From positions 26,531 to 90,530 of the forward strand of contig CACWSX010000023.1 of the NCBI GenBank assembly GCA_902763615.1: 64,000 nt of DNA, read 5' to 3'. Below are positions 24,131-35,153 of the stretch, piece by piece (the first letter of the stretch is position 1; every line of letters starts with the position of its first letter). The notes under the pieces are model-generated. The model saw only the letters and a program-made list of their open reading frames with translations. It was not told the origin of the DNA and did no database searches. The DNA comes from an uncultured Prevotellaceae bacterium (GTDB taxonomy: Bacteria > Bacteroidota > Bacteroidia > Bacteroidales > Bacteroidaceae). The translations under genes and the position numbers were made by a program.

Positions 24131-25201
24131 ATGGATGCGCTGACTTCTCGTGTTATTTCTTTTTTAAGATTCCCACTAATAGTTGCTGTGATATTCATTC
24201 ACTGTAACTTATTGGTAAAGAATCCAGAATTAGAATCGATGCCTGTGTTCTATTTTCTGGTTTACATCACGATGAAGTTGGTATGTATTGCTGTGCCTTT
24301 ATTCTTTTTTATTTCCGGACTATTATTCTTTAAAGAAGGATTTTTTGATTGGACTTTATACAAGAAGAAACTTAATAGTCGCGTCCATACAGTTCTGATA
24401 CCATATTTATTATGGAATATTATCTATTTTGTGATATTGGGCACGATGCAAGTGATAAAGCCTGATACCTTAGTTATTCTGCATAAGTATATTGCTGATT
24501 TCAGATGGCAGGACTTTCTTTGGATATTCTGGGATATTAGTCAGATTACGGGTTTGGCAGATGATCAGCGGGCTTGTCTTGTAGGTGCTTTTTGGTTTCT
24601 TCAATGTCTGTTTGTGCTTTTCCTGCTGAGTCCTGTCATCTATTACCTTATTAAATATATACGTCACTTTATATTAATAATAATAGGTATACTCTATTTC
24701 ACAGATTATATTCCAGAGATGCCAGGTATTCAGTGTAATGCTATCGTATATTATATGTTTGGAGCTTATCTGTCAATTATTGGTGTCGATTTTATCTCTA
24801 TCTTAAAGCGGATACCTGTTCAAGCATATATCGTGGTATTGATAGGTGCCATACTAGTTTCCTATTTTTTGAATGAAAATAATATATTCTATAATATCAC
24901 TGACTTATTTATTCAGGCAGCAGTCTTTGCTATCACAGTCTATATGATAGAAAATAATCGTTGGAAAGAGAGTCAATACCTTGTATCAAGTGTATTCTTT
25001 GTATTTGCTGTTCATCGCCTATTCTCTGCTGCTTTAATGACAATATCCTGCTATCTAATTAAATCTATAGGTAATGAGGTTTTCTTATACCTATATTATT
25101 TATTAATGGTATTACTGACAATAATAGCTAGTCTTGGTGTTTATCAAACATCAAAAAGATATTTACCAAGAATCACCAACATACTTAATGGTGGTCGATA
25201 A
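24131..25201 (+). CDS. Membrane acyltransferase (acyltransferase 3 family)
   Basis: The 356-residue protein has about ten hydrophobic segments and the family's N-terminal pattern: SFLRFPLIVAVIFIHCNLL with the catalytic His in the first membrane helix, then FFISGLLFFKEG and a basic loop KKKLNSRVHTVLIPYLLWN. Members O-acylate surface polysaccharides or other exported glycans. It follows nadA with a 5-bp gap. Its 3' end overlaps the convergent CotH-like gene by 39 bp. The substrate is unknown. Confidence 0.85.
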   Translation: MDALTSRVISFLRFPLIVAVIFIHCNLLVKNPELESMPVFYFLVYITMKLVCIAVPLFFFISGLLFFKEGFFDWTLYKKKLNSRVHTVLIPYLLWNIIYFVILGTMQVIKPDTLVILHKYIADFRWQDFLWIFWDISQITGLADDQRACLVGAFWFLQCLFVLFLLSPVIYYLIKYIRHFILIIIGILYFTDYIPEMPGIQCNAIVYYMFGAYLSIIGVDFISILKRIPVQAYIVVLIGAILVSYFLNENNIFYNITDLFIQAAVFAITVYMIENNRWKESQYLVSSVFFVFAVHRLFSAALMTISCYLIKSIGNEVFLYLYYLLMVLLTIIASLGVYQTSKRYLPRITNILNGGR

Positions 25202-26569
25202 ATTCTTATAAATATATATTCCCTTAGGTAATTTTTGATTCTTTGGCATTTTTTGCCCTTGAAGATTATAGATGGCACCTTCACTATTTTTTTGTTCTAT
25301 ATATGTGTTTATTAGAGAATTATGATAATAAAACTTTTGCTCATCTAAATATTTAATTCTATGAGTAATCCAATTCTTGATATAAGCTATTTCTGAGTCA
25401 AAATCTATGATAGCTCCATCTATATCACTATCCATTGACCATTTTTCTTTTTCTCTCTCTGCTGCACCAGTTGCTTTAAGCAGATTGTAATAATATTGAT
25501 ATCTTTTCTGCAAACTGTCTTCAGAAAAAACCGTTTTCCTTAACTCATCGTATCGACTGAATACTTTATCATTAAAGTGATCGACATTCAGCTGCTTAAG
25601 TCTTGTAATAAGATATATTACATCTCCTGTATCATATTCAGGCGAACTATAATCTTTATTGTATTTTTCTGCTGATCTGGCTCCCATACTGATATCGAGA
25701 TCCCAGACAGCAGGTGTTATCATTTTATTTTTTGTCTGATCATAAACAGCCCAATACATATTTTTTCCTTCGTTGTCGATAGCATTTAACAGTACGACAA
25801 AAAGGTAGTAATCAATAACAACAGGAATATCGAAATAGTCATGGATATGGTTTTCAAATTCAATATCACTACTATTAACTACGAAATTAATGGCATTCCA
25901 AAGTGTATGATAATCTGTAGAATCGAGGTCCTCCAAATCAGGATATTTGGCTTCAAACACATCCATCATCGGTTCTTTGTTATTATAGGTTTCAGGAACA
26001 ATATTCATCAGAGAACTATTATATCCTTTCGACTTCCATAAAATACCCCGAATAGTTCCATCTTTATCATATTTCTTCAGTTTCATTTGCTTACGGTCCA
26101 TATTCTCTGTAAAGCTGTATATACCTCTGTATTCGTCATTCAGGTATACCTCCACTACTTTACCCCTTATACCCGACAATGCCTCTGGCTCTTTGTCGAT
26201 AAAATATGGTTTTGTGGCAAAATCATTCCATAATTCTGTTGCTATCAGATTACGGAGTCTATATACATCAGCCTGACCAGCGTCGAGTATCCAACTATCA
26301 TCATTTCGTAGTCCAAAAAAACGATGATCATCCGTAAATTTTATCTTGTAGTTACGTTTGTGTTTGTCATCTGCATTTGTAGTGCCTCCACGCCATTTAA
26401 TACGGGCAGTAAGACTATCTTGTGAACTTCCGTCAGGATAGATGATACTAACAATACCATCTTGATATTCATACCCAAAATCACCACTCAGTTTGATAAT
26501 TGGTAGTTTCTGTTGGGCAATGATAGCCATACAAATCAATAAGAAGACTAAAAGAAAGCATTTCTTCAT
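25163..26569 (-). CDS. Secreted CotH-like kinase-fold protein
   Basis: The 468-residue protein has a signal peptide ending near IIAQQ. It carries CotH features: RIKWRGGTTNADDKHKRNYKIKF near residue 60, VVEVYLNDEYRGIYSFTENMDRKQMKL in the middle, and the metal-binding-type AVWDLDISMG. It ends in a tail (IYNLQGQ...LPKGIYIYKN) like those of the C10 protease and the OB-fold protein, suggesting a shared export route. Bacillus CotH phosphorylates coat proteins; the role of secreted Bacteroidetes versions is unknown. The ATG overlaps the porZ stop by 4 bp, so it is the last gene of leuS, yitT-rdgB, porZ, cotH-like. Confidence 0.82.
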   Translation of the reverse strand: MKKCFLLVFLLICMAIIAQQKLPIIKLSGDFGYEYQDGIVSIIYPDGSSQDSLTARIKWRGGTTNADDKHKRNYKIKFTDDHRFFGLRNDDSWILDAGQADVYRLRNLIATELWNDFATKPYFIDKEPEALSGIRGKVVEVYLNDEYRGIYSFTENMDRKQMKLKKYDKDGTIRGILWKSKGYNSSLMNIVPETYNNKEPMMDVFEAKYPDLEDLDSTDYHTLWNAINFVVNSSDIEFENHIHDYFDIPVVIDYYLFVVLLNAIDNEGKNMYWAVYDQTKNKMITPAVWDLDISMGARSAEKYNKDYSSPEYDTGDVIYLITRLKQLNVDHFNDKVFSRYDELRKTVFSEDSLQKRYQYYYNLLKATGAAEREKEKWSMDSDIDGAIIDFDSEIAYIKNWITHRIKYLDEQKFYYHNSLINTYIEQKNSEGAIYNLQGQKMPKNQKLPKGIYIYKNLSTTIKYVGDSW

Positions 26570-28512
26570 ATAATAGCAATCTTGCAGACTGTGCCTTTTT
26601 CTCCTTTGCTTGTGGCAGTAATAACCATATATACGCCAGATGCTACACGATTGCCTTTATGGTCCTTGCCATCCCAAGTAAATGAACCTCCATTGCTACG
26701 ACCCTCAGCCACCAATACACCATTAGATGTTGTAATCTTCACATCTGCGTCATAACTCAATCCTACAATCGTAATCAGACCATTGTAGTCAGGTGTCACA
26801 GGATTAGGATAGGCATAGACATTGTCCTTTGTCATTTCCTGGGTCGATTCTGTGGCATCGCTCTGATAGGAACACAGACCATTCTCAGTAAGGAAATAAA
26901 CCAAGCCGGTCTGATGGTTGATAGCTACAGAATAAATCTGATCAGAGAGCAAGGGCGAGTTCTCTGTAGAGAGATGACAGATTTGTGTCATATTATCGGC
27001 ACTGATGAGGAATGCACCAATGCCATTGGTAGCAAACCATTTGCGATTACCTCCGTCGATAGCTATATGGCTGACACTGACGCCTGAAAGCAGATAGTCA
27101 GCATAGTTGGTACCATCGTTACGAGGCACTTTCACTTGTTGGAAGGTAACACTCCCCTGCCCTACTTCATTTTTGTCAATATAGAAAGGTCCTAAATCTG
27201 TTCCTACCCAGATATTACCTTCTTTATCTTCTGTCACACAGTAGACGAAATTAGGACTGTATCGTGTGCCATCTTGATTGACAAATGAATTGTAGGACAT
27301 CGTTTGGTTCGTTTCAGTATTATAGCAGAACACCGTCTGTCCTACCCATGAAGTATTGACAAACCAAAGCAGACCTCTGCTATCGAATATCATGTTTCTC
27401 AAGCCTCCCCAGGTAACACCATTTCCATCTTCGAGCAGTTTCTGATGATAGTCTTCCCATTCGCCATTTTTGAGCAATAGCAGATTGACACCCTTTGCCT
27501 GGCTGTTGATTACCCAGAGACGTCCTTGCTGATCGTATTTGATGCCATTAATAAGCACATGTTTATTGCTTAATTCTTTGCCGCCATCGTAGGCACCTTT
27601 TAATGGACTGTTATCTTTATTATAGTAATTTATCAACTTGCCATTTTTGAACTCATAGAGTCCGCATCTTCCACCTACAGCTACATGACTCTCATCAGTA
27701 GGATCAATGCTGATACAATTGATATCCTTGTAGTCATAGCCTGTCTTGAGATTGAGTTCATCTTCATAAATAATCCAGTTATTCCCATCAAAAACCTGCA
27801 CAGTACCAGGGCAGTTCTGTTCTGCAATACCAGATAGGAAATGCCCGCCTGTGGTATAGAGTTTTCCGTTGAGGAATTCCGACTCGTAGAAGTAGTTATA
27901 TTTTGGTCCGCCAGGCAAGAGACTCGATACCAGTGTTATGTTAGCCTGCATATCCTTGTATTCATCATATTCAGGCAGGCTGGTGGGATATTCCGGATGG
28001 CCATTGTAATAGGTCTCTGCAATTTCAGCTTTCTGGACATTCACCTTAACGAGTCCGAAAGGACAATGCAGCCAGGCATAGACACCGTCGATGGTAATCT
28101 TCGAAACGGTCTTGTCTTCTGTCATTGTCTTGCTATAGAGGGCAGAGATGTTGGTGATATCACCATTGGTATCTAAGAGGTCTATGTTTGAGTTCTGATA
28201 GACCGCGATGAGCCGTTTGGCCTGAGAACACCAGGCGATATGAGTGACATAGGTATCCGAAAGACCATTTACTTTATCGTAGGTGGTGATACTCTGGTCG
28301 TTTTTGTTGTACTGATAGATATCGTTAGAGGCCAATACGAACAACTGTTGACCAGCCTCGCAGATATTCTGAACATCGTGATAGGCAAGATGGTTCTGCC
28401 AAGTACCGACTTGAGAAAAAGTGAGTAAAGAGTAGTGAATAGTGAATAGTAGCAGCAAGATTCTCTGCCACCATGATATACTTATTCTATTCACACATTT
28501 CTTTTTATTCAT
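26566..28512 (-). CDS. porZ: PorZ-like type IX secretion system protein
   Basis: The 648-residue protein has a signal peptide (hydrophobic LLLLFTIHYSLLTFS, ending near FSQ) and two beta-propeller-like regions. Repeats include GLSDTYVTHIAW, AYQNSN-type blades, DPTDESHVAVGGRCGLYEF, DSRGLLWFVN and DKEGNIWVGTDLGPFYI. A classical T9SS type A C-terminal domain follows (about 565-648, starting YAYPNPVTP and containing GVYMVI). This layout is that of PorZ, a cell-surface part of the T9SS attachment complex that delivers anionic LPS to the sortase PorU. It precedes a cotH-like gene whose product has a sorting-like tail. Confidence 0.82.
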   Translation of the reverse strand: MNKKKCVNRISISWWQRILLLLFTIHYSLLTFSQVGTWQNHLAYHDVQNICEAGQQLFVLASNDIYQYNKNDQSITTYDKVNGLSDTYVTHIAWCSQAKRLIAVYQNSNIDLLDTNGDITNISALYSKTMTEDKTVSKITIDGVYAWLHCPFGLVKVNVQKAEIAETYYNGHPEYPTSLPEYDEYKDMQANITLVSSLLPGGPKYNYFYESEFLNGKLYTTGGHFLSGIAEQNCPGTVQVFDGNNWIIYEDELNLKTGYDYKDINCISIDPTDESHVAVGGRCGLYEFKNGKLINYYNKDNSPLKGAYDGGKELSNKHVLINGIKYDQQGRLWVINSQAKGVNLLLLKNGEWEDYHQKLLEDGNGVTWGGLRNMIFDSRGLLWFVNTSWVGQTVFCYNTETNQTMSYNSFVNQDGTRYSPNFVYCVTEDKEGNIWVGTDLGPFYIDKNEVGQGSVTFQQVKVPRNDGTNYADYLLSGVSVSHIAIDGGNRKWFATNGIGAFLISADNMTQICHLSTENSPLLSDQIYSVAINHQTGLVYFLTENGLCSYQSDATESTQEMTKDNVYAYPNPVTPDYNGLITIVGLSYDADVKITTSNGVLVAEGRSNGGSFTWDGKDHKGNRVASGVYMVITATSKGEKGTVCKIAII

Positions 28513-28515
28513 TCA

Positions 28516-30030
28516 TCACTTCTTCAACAGGTAGTCAGCCAGTTTCTGAGCAGCTCGTGCTCTATGGCTGATACTGTTTTTGATATTCACGCCCAACTCA
28601 GCGAAAGTCTTGTTGTAGCCATCAGGCTGGAAGATGGGATCGTAGCCGAAGCCCTCTCCTCCCCTACGCTCTTTTATGATTTCACCATTGACGATGCCTT
28701 CGAAAAAGACTTCCTTTCCATTAATTATTAACGCAATAACGGTGCGGAATCTTGCCTTGCGATTGTTATTATTCTCTAATTCGCCCAACAATTTCTTCAT
28801 ATTGGCATTAGAGTCGTGCCCTTCTCCGCCTGCATAACGGGCACTGTAGACACCAGGAGCACCTCCCAGAGCATCTACTTCCAGACCTGTATCATCAGCA
28901 AAGCAGTCAATATGGTATTTATCATATACGTAGCGGGCTTTGATAAGGGCATTATCCTTCAGCGTCTGTCCCTTTTCAGGAATATCATCGTGACAGCCGA
29001 TGTCTGACAAGGAGACTACTTCAAACTTATTGCCCAGGATTTTCCTGATCTCAGTCAGTTTATTCAGATTGTTGGTGGCAAATACTATTTTCATCTTTTT
29101 CTTTTCTTCTTTGATTTTAACATTCATCTCGTCAAAACCTTCACCATATACACCAATCACAGAACTCTGTGAAACGAAAGCCTGAGGGTCGATCATCTTG
29201 ATCAGACGGAACATATTGATACTCTCGTTCTTTCTCGCAAGAATACACAGCACTTTCATCTGGTGTCCTGTGTACCAACCGTGTCCATCAAGAATAGTTA
29301 CACCATGATTCATCTCTGTACCAATGGCATTAGCAATCTCCTGCCATTTCTTTGAGAAGATAAAGAACTGCACAGACTGACGACGGGCATTCATCACATA
29401 GTCGAGGGTGTAGTTCTCCATCGCCATCACACAGAAACCGAACATCACCTTATGGGCACGCTCCAGATAAGTACCAAACTGAGGGAAGAACATACAGGAG
29501 CCGATAATACAGAAATCAGCAGCCAACAACACATTGCCCAATGATACATTAGGATGATACTTATTGACTGAGGCCGCAATGATATCCGTACCTCCCGTTG
29601 AACCATTATGGGTAAACACGGTAGCGAGAGCGATACCTGTCAGCACGCAGCCGATAATCATCGACATAAAATCCTGCCCCTCGCCCATCAGTTTGAAAGG
29701 CAGACCATTTTCCTGTTTGGGCAGTATCTCCTGTGCAAACATCAGCATGAAATAGAGGGTGAAGATGGCGAAGATGGTCTTCATCATAAACTTGACACCA
29801 AGTATCTTCAGAGCCACTAAGAGCAGGATGCCGTTGATGATGATATAAGTGTTTTCCAGGTGGAAGCCTGTGGCATAGTAGATAATAGCCGACAGACCTG
29901 TCACGCCTCCTGCCACAATCTGATAGGGCATCAGGAAGACAGTGAAGGCAACGGTATAGATAGCGAGGCCGAGGGCTATAAACATATAGTCCTTAGCCTC
30001 GTTCAATATCATTTTGTGTTGTATTGTCAT
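28516..30030 (-). CDS. YitT-family membrane protein fused to RdgB/HAM1 NTP pyrophosphatase
   Basis: The 504-residue frame joins two proteins that are normally separate. Residues 1-312 are a YitT/DUF161 membrane protein with about six hydrophobic helices (for example [15 protein letters not shown] and [14 protein letters not shown]) and a C-terminal DUF2179-like domain. Residues 313-504 are a complete RdgB, beginning [17 protein letters not shown] and carrying [26 protein letters not shown]-type and GFGYDPIF motifs. RdgB hydrolyses dITP and XTP to keep them out of DNA. No stop codon separates the parts; the junction is a Lys/Glu run coded by A-rich purines. That run could also serve as a ribosome-binding stretch for internal initiation at the ATG at 29094. 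The start directly follows the leuS stop (TAAATG). Confidence 0.85.
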   Translation of the reverse strand: MTIQHKMILNEAKDYMFIALGLAIYTVAFTVFLMPYQIVAGGVTGLSAIIYYATGFHLENTYIIINGILLLVALKILGVKFMMKTIFAIFTLYFMLMFAQEILPKQENGLPFKLMGEGQDFMSMIIGCVLTGIALATVFTHNGSTGGTDIIAASVNKYHPNVSLGNVLLAADFCIIGSCMFFPQFGTYLERAHKVMFGFCVMAMENYTLDYVMNARRQSVQFFIFSKKWQEIANAIGTEMNHGVTILDGHGWYTGHQMKVLCILARKNESINMFRLIKMIDPQAFVSQSSVIGVYGEGFDEMNVKIKEEKKKMKIVFATNNLNKLTEIRKILGNKFEVVSLSDIGCHDDIPEKGQTLKDNALIKARYVYDKYHIDCFADDTGLEVDALGGAPGVYSARYAGGEGHDSNANMKKLLGELENNNNRKARFRTVIALIINGKEVFFEGIVNGEIIKERRGGEGFGYDPIFQPDGYNKTFAELGVNIKNSISHRARAAQKLADYLLKK

Positions 30031-32847
30031 TTATTTCTTCAATACAATGTTCACCATACGCTTAGGGACGATGATAACCTTTGCTATCTGGAAGCCTTCG
30101 AGATACTTCTTTGAGCGCTCGTCAGCGAGAACAGCATCCTCAATGGTCTTGTTGTCAGCATCAGCAGCAAACTGCATCTCGAAGCGGGCCTTACCATTGA
30201 AGGCGATACCCAACTTCACCTGACTCTCCACAAGATACTGCTCATCCCACTTTGGCCACTGAGAGTCGCAGACGCTACCCTGCTCACCTAGCATCTCCCA
30301 GAGTTCCTCAGCAATATGAGGTGCGAACGGAGCGATAAGGATCACCAGTGTCTTCAGCATCTCCTTATTCTTGCACTTCTGCTGTGAGAGCTCATTCACG
30401 CAGATCATAAAGGCAGAGATAGAGGTGTTATAAGAGAAGGTCTCAATATCCTGAGATACCTTCTTGATGAGCTTATGCACGCTCTTCAGATTATCTGCTG
30501 TTGCCTCACCCTCAAAGCCGTTCTGATAAAGATTCCAGAACTTACGCAAGAAGCGGTGACAGCCATCGATACCATTCGTATCCCAAGGCTTGCTCTGCTC
30601 CACAGGACCTAAGAACATCTCATACAGACGCAAGGTATCAGCACCATATTTCTCGACAATCATATCCGGATTGACCACATTGAACATCGACTTCGACATC
30701 TTTTCTATGGCCCATCCGCACTTGTACTGACCATTTTCGAGTATAAACTCTGCGTTTTCATACTCAGGACGCCAAGCCTTGAAGGCATCAATGTCAAGCA
30801 CATCAGCAGAAACGATGTTAACATCTACATGGATTGGTGTTGTTGTGTATTTATCCTTTAGGCCGAAGCTCACGAACTTACCCTTGTCAGCTCCCTCATC
30901 CTCGATACGATACACGAAGTTAGAGCGGCCCTGAATCATACCCTGATTGACAAGCTTCTTGAAGGGCTCATCCTCGCAAGAATAACCAGAGTCATAAAGG
31001 AACTTGTTCCAGAAACGGGAATAGATCAAGTGACCAGTTGCGTGCTCCGTACCTCCTACGTAGAGGTCTACATTACGCCAGTACTCATCAGCTTCACGAC
31101 TCACAAGTGCCTTTTCATTCTTGGGGTCCATATAGCGGAGGTAGTAGGCAGATGAGCCAGCGAAACCAGGCATCGTGTTCAGTTCGAGTGGGAAGACTGT
31201 CTTATTGTCGATTAGATCCTTCGATACCACCTTGTCTGTCTTCGTATCCCAAGCCCAGATCTTAGCACGTCCCAATGGGGGCTCGCCAGTTTCTGTGGGC
31301 TTATATTCATCGATCTCAGGCAATTCCAGAGGCAGACACTCCTTGGGAATCATATAGGGCATATCGTCCTTATAGTAGACGGGGAACGGCTCTCCCCAGT
31401 AACGCTGACGGGAGAAGATGGCATCGCGCAGACGATAATTCACCTTCACACGACCTAAGCCCTGCTCAGTGACGAATTTCTTGGTAGCAGCGATAGCCTC
31501 CTTAACGGTCAAACCATTGAGAGAGAACTTAGCGGATGCTGAGTTACACATGATACCTTCCTTGGCATCATAGCTCTCCTCAGAGACATCGGCACCCTCA
31601 ATCAGCGGAATAATGGGCAGATTGAAGTGCTTGGCGAAGGCATAGTCACGAGAATCATGAGCAGGCACAGCCATAATGGCTCCAGTACCATAACCAGCCA
31701 ACACGTATTCTGCTATCCAGATGGGAATCTTCTCATCAGTGAAAGGATTGATGGCGTAGCTACCAGAGAACACACCCGTCACCTTATGGTCCATCTGACG
31801 ATCGCGCTCTGTACGCTTCTTCACATAGTCGAGGTACTTCTCAACCTCTTCCTTCTGTTCAGGTGTTGTCAGCTCAGCTACAAGGTCTGATTCTGGTGCC
31901 AAGACCATAAAGGTCACACCAAACATCGTATCAGCACGGGTAGTGAAGATGGTGAAGTGCTTATCTGAGTCAGCCACGTTGAATTCTACTTCAGTACCCT
32001 CAGAGCGACCAATCCAGTTGCGCTGGGTTTCTTTCAGCGAGTCTGTCCAGTCGATGACATCCAAACCGTCAAGCAGACGCTGAGCATAAGCCGATACACG
32101 CAGACACCACTGGCGCATCTTCTTCTGTACCACAGGATAGCCGCCACGAACGGAGACACCATCCACCACCTCATCATTGGCGAGCACAGTACCCAACTTT
32201 GGACACCAGTTCACCATCGTGTCAGCCAGATAGGCAATACGATAGTTCATCAGCACCTCCTGCTTTTTCTTCTCTGAGAAGCCTGCCCAGTCAGAGGCTG
32301 TGAAGTGCAGTTCTTCAGTACCAAGGGCATTGCAGTTCTCTGTTCCCATCAGTTCGAAGTGCTCAATCAGCTTGATGGTTGGCTGAGCCTTGTGCGACGA
32401 AGTTGAGAAATAGCTCTTGAACATACGCTGGAAGGCCCACTGTGTCCACTTGTAATAGATGGGGTCGCAGGTGCGTACCTCTCTGTCCCAATCAAAGCAG
32501 AAGCCGATCTTATCCAATTGCGAGCGATAACGGTCAATATTCTCGAAGGTGGTCTTCTCTGGGTGCTGACCAGTCTGAATAGCATACTGTTCGGCAGGCA
32601 GTCCATAGGCATCATAGCCCATCGGGTTCAGTACGTTGAAGCCCTGCTGACGCTTGTAGCGGGCGTAGATATCACTGGCGATATAGCCCAAAGGATGACC
32701 CACATGCAAGCCTGCTCCTGATGGATAAGGGAACATATTGAGCACATAGAATTTCTTCTTGTTCTGGTCCTCTACCACGCGATAAGTGCCATTCTCCACC
32801 CATCGCTTCTGCCATTTCTGTTCGATTTCTCTGAAATTGTAATCCAT
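30031..32847 (-). CDS. leuS: Leucyl-tRNA synthetase
   Basis: The 938-residue class I synthetase has the HIGH-type motif HVGH at residues 48-51, the KMSKS motif at 716-720, and an editing (CP1) domain between them (with [15 protein letters not shown] and a T-rich region around [19 protein letters not shown]). It attaches leucine to tRNA-Leu and hydrolyses mischarged products. First gene of the operon continuing with yitT-rdgB, porZ and cotH-like. Confidence 0.97.
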   Translation of the reverse strand: MDYNFREIEQKWQKRWVENGTYRVVEDQNKKKFYVLNMFPYPSGAGLHVGHPLGYIASDIYARYKRQQGFNVLNPMGYDAYGLPAEQYAIQTGQHPEKTTFENIDRYRSQLDKIGFCFDWDREVRTCDPIYYKWTQWAFQRMFKSYFSTSSHKAQPTIKLIEHFELMGTENCNALGTEELHFTASDWAGFSEKKKQEVLMNYRIAYLADTMVNWCPKLGTVLANDEVVDGVSVRGGYPVVQKKMRQWCLRVSAYAQRLLDGLDVIDWTDSLKETQRNWIGRSEGTEVEFNVADSDKHFTIFTTRADTMFGVTFMVLAPESDLVAELTTPEQKEEVEKYLDYVKKRTERDRQMDHKVTGVFSGSYAINPFTDEKIPIWIAEYVLAGYGTGAIMAVPAHDSRDYAFAKHFNLPIIPLIEGADVSEESYDAKEGIMCNSASAKFSLNGLTVKEAIAATKKFVTEQGLGRVKVNYRLRDAIFSRQRYWGEPFPVYYKDDMPYMIPKECLPLELPEIDEYKPTETGEPPLGRAKIWAWDTKTDKVVSKDLIDNKTVFPLELNTMPGFAGSSAYYLRYMDPKNEKALVSREADEYWRNVDLYVGGTEHATGHLIYSRFWNKFLYDSGYSCEDEPFKKLVNQGMIQGRSNFVYRIEDEGADKGKFVSFGLKDKYTTTPIHVDVNIVSADVLDIDAFKAWRPEYENAEFILENGQYKCGWAIEKMSKSMFNVVNPDMIVEKYGADTLRLYEMFLGPVEQSKPWDTNGIDGCHRFLRKFWNLYQNGFEGEATADNLKSVHKLIKKVSQDIETFSYNTSISAFMICVNELSQQKCKNKEMLKTLVILIAPFAPHIAEELWEMLGEQGSVCDSQWPKWDEQYLVESQVKLGIAFNGKARFEMQFAADADNKTIEDAVLADERSKKYLEGFQIAKVIIVPKRMVNIVLKK

Positions 32848-32894
32848 TGTCGTATTTTTATTTTAATCGTTTCCGTACATTATATTTGAGGGTG

Positions 32895-32902
32895 CAAAGG
32901 TA
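32895..32902 (-). promoter_or_regulatory. -7 element for the leuS operon
   Basis: TACCTTTG on the minus strand followed by CACC, about 48 bp before the ATG; the -33 region has no clear TTTG. Confidence 0.6.
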
Positions 32903-32950
32903 AGCATAAAAAACGAAAATCCTAACTTTTAATTGAAAAACTTGTAAAAA

Positions 32951-35095
32951 TCAGTCTATCTTGAGGCAAAGAATGGTCAGGTCATCGCTCTGATCAGCAC
33001 TGCCCACATGGGTAGCAACATCGCCAAGAATCATATTCACAGTAGATTCTGCGTTGACAAACTCATCCTCTCTCATCAGTTCCAGCAGGCGCTCTTCGCC
33101 ATGTTGCTCCTGCTCTTCATTTTCTGCCTCCGTCAGACCATCGGAATAAACAAGCAGTGTATAGCCTTTGATATTGTCAATGCTCTCGCCTACATACTCC
33201 AGCTCAGGCCAAAGTCCGACAGGTGCATTTGACTCCATATCGATGTATTTAGCACGATTGGGATTTCCTGGCTTCAGTTGGTTATTGACGATGACAGGTG
33301 AATTATGGCCGGCATTACAAAAATCCATCCGACCTGTTTCAAGGTCTATCTCGGCTATGAACATCGTGACAAAGATGCTGTTCTCATTATCAACAGAGAG
33401 CGTTTTATTGATCTGCATGGCAATCTGGGCAGGCGTAAACCCTTCCTTGGCTACACTACGGAAGAGATTCACTGCGACGGCCATTGTCATCGAAGCAGGC
33501 ACACCTTTGCCAGAAACATCACCCACACAGATGTATAGCTTTTTGTCCTTCAGGAAGAAGTCGTAGAGGTCGCCACCAACCTCTTTGGCAGGTGTCATCG
33601 AGGCATAGAGGTCGATGCCCAGTTCCTTAGGGAAGGCGTCGAACACATGAGGCACCATACCCATCTGTATCTCGCGGGCAATACGCAGTTCACTCTCAAT
33701 ACGCTCCTTGGCAGTAGTCGTTTCTTCCAGTTTGTTGTAGGCTTCCCCCAGTTTATCGTAGGCATCCTCCAGTTTATCGTAGGCTGTTTCGATTTCCTTA
33801 GAGTGCTTGTTGCGACGATACAGGATAAAGGCCAGTGAGGCAATCACAAGAGCAGCGATGATACCCAGCATGGTCATAAACACACGATTCGCATGCTCTG
33901 TTTGTTTCTGAACTTCCATCTTCGACTGATACTCGCTCAGTTGCAGGTCTTTGTTGTAACGGTCCAGACTATCGTTTTTCATCTTGACAGCAGTATGCTG
34001 CAGTTCGATGTCACGGTTGCGGAGTTCGACGCTCTGGTTCTCCAGCGAGAGATTCAGCGCTTCTTCTTTCAAACGTCGTTGTTCAAGTTCATCGCTGATA
34101 TGTTCCAATTCCAATTGTTGGTTCTTCAGCTTCAGGTCTTTTGCTTCATTCTCAGCGCGAGCTGCATCAAGAGCCAGCGAGTGGTTGAGCGATAGATTAC
34201 GCAGTTTTTCCGAATTGACTGAGTCATTATATCGCTTGAATTTTAACTGTAAATCATAGGCCTCTTCCCATCGCCCAAGTTTTTTGTAAGCCCGTGCTGT
34301 CATCGACATTCGATCTAACGGCGAGGGAATGTTCTTCACAAGTGCCAGCATCTTCTCGTAGTCGCCCATTTTTTCGGCATAATAGATATCCGCTTTCCGG
34401 CATACACTCGTACTTATCCCAGTTTCCTTTCTTGCTTTTTCAAGTTCTGCATAATAGGATTTGTATGTTTCCTTATCATTTTCATCTAATGTAACTGCCA
34501 TAAACTTATAAGCCAGTGCTTGCACACGTTGTTCTGGAAGAAGATTTGGCTCGCGGAGTGCTTTTTCCATTACTTCAAGAACTTTATCTTTCAATAATCT
34601 ATTATAATAGATTTTTGCCAATCCGAGGTAAACGAAAGAGATATTCTGATTCGGCAGATATTGTTCTTTATATTTAATACATTCAAGGAGTAACTCTTCA
34701 GCCTGTTTCTCCATCATAAGAGCGCTTGATATCTGAGCATTGGTGTAAGTTGAGACAAAAAGGCCGTATTTGCTGTTGTTCTTATGGGCATATTCAGACA
34801 TCTCTTTGACAATTTCCAGAGCTTGTTCACGCTTGCCATGTGCAGGAAGTACGATGGCCTGGTTTGACCATGTCTTATAGAGCAATTCTTCGTTGTTAGA
34901 TTGCTTTGAGAGTTCTATCAGCTGGTTGGTGACCTGTATGTATTGCTGTAATGAATCAGGCTTATTAAACAAACGATACATGTCTTTTCTCAGCTGCTCA
35001 ATATCAGCAGTCTTCACTTGGGCAGCCGTTGTTAGCGACAATCCAAGGAGGCAAAAGCCTGCCATCCACCTGCAATATCTGAGCAAAGCGTTCAT
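32951..35095 (-). CDS. Membrane-anchored SpoIIE/PP2C-type serine phosphatase with TPR sensor domain (copy 1)
   Basis: The 714-residue protein has a signal sequence (ending near TTAAQ), an N-terminal helical TPR-like periplasmic domain (about 30-300) and a coiled-coil (about 305-395). One membrane helix follows (about 403-422), then a cytoplasmic signalling helix with three tandem heptads of the type AYDKLED. The PP2C/SpoIIE domain (about 465-714) carries AKEVGGDLYDFF, CVGDVSGKGVPASM, YSDGLTEAEN and SDDLTILCLK, all with the expected metal-binding Asp. It probably dephosphorylates an anti-sigma-antagonist-like partner, though none is encoded nearby. A close paralogue lies at 36208-38316 on the same strand. 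Confidence 0.88.
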   Translation of the reverse strand: MNALLRYCRWMAGFCLLGLSLTTAAQVKTADIEQLRKDMYRLFNKPDSLQQYIQVTNQLIELSKQSNNEELLYKTWSNQAIVLPAHGKREQALEIVKEMSEYAHKNNSKYGLFVSTYTNAQISSALMMEKQAEELLLECIKYKEQYLPNQNISFVYLGLAKIYYNRLLKDKVLEVMEKALREPNLLPEQRVQALAYKFMAVTLDENDKETYKSYYAELEKARKETGISTSVCRKADIYYAEKMGDYEKMLALVKNIPSPLDRMSMTARAYKKLGRWEEAYDLQLKFKRYNDSVNSEKLRNLSLNHSLALDAARAENEAKDLKLKNQQLELEHISDELEQRRLKEEALNLSLENQSVELRNRDIELQHTAVKMKNDSLDRYNKDLQLSEYQSKMEVQKQTEHANRVFMTMLGIIAALVIASLAFILYRRNKHSKEIETAYDKLEDAYDKLGEAYNKLEETTTAKERIESELRIAREIQMGMVPHVFDAFPKELGIDLYASMTPAKEVGGDLYDFFLKDKKLYICVGDVSGKGVPASMTMAVAVNLFRSVAKEGFTPAQIAMQINKTLSVDNENSIFVTMFIAEIDLETGRMDFCNAGHNSPVIVNNQLKPGNPNRAKYIDMESNAPVGLWPELEYVGESIDNIKGYTLLVYSDGLTEAENEEQEQHGEERLLELMREDEFVNAESTVNMILGDVATHVGSADQSDDLTILCLKID
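33727..33786 (-). repeat. Three 21-bp tandem units coding for coiled-coil heptads
   Basis: Units code for AYDKLED, AYDKLGE and AYNKLEE just after the membrane helix. The paralogue has only two such heptads (AYSKLEN, AYGKLEE). Confidence 0.8.
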
Positions 35096-35116
35096 AAACG
35101 ATGATTATTTTGTTTG

Positions 35117-35124
35117 CAAAGATA
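35117..35124 (-). promoter_or_regulatory. -7 element of SpoIIE-type copy 1
   Basis: TATCTTTG on the minus strand followed by C, 21 bp before the ATG; the -33 element is weak. Divergent from the promoter at 35154-35185. Confidence 0.6.
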
Positions 35125-35153
35125 GGTATTTTATTCGAATTATTCCTAATTTA

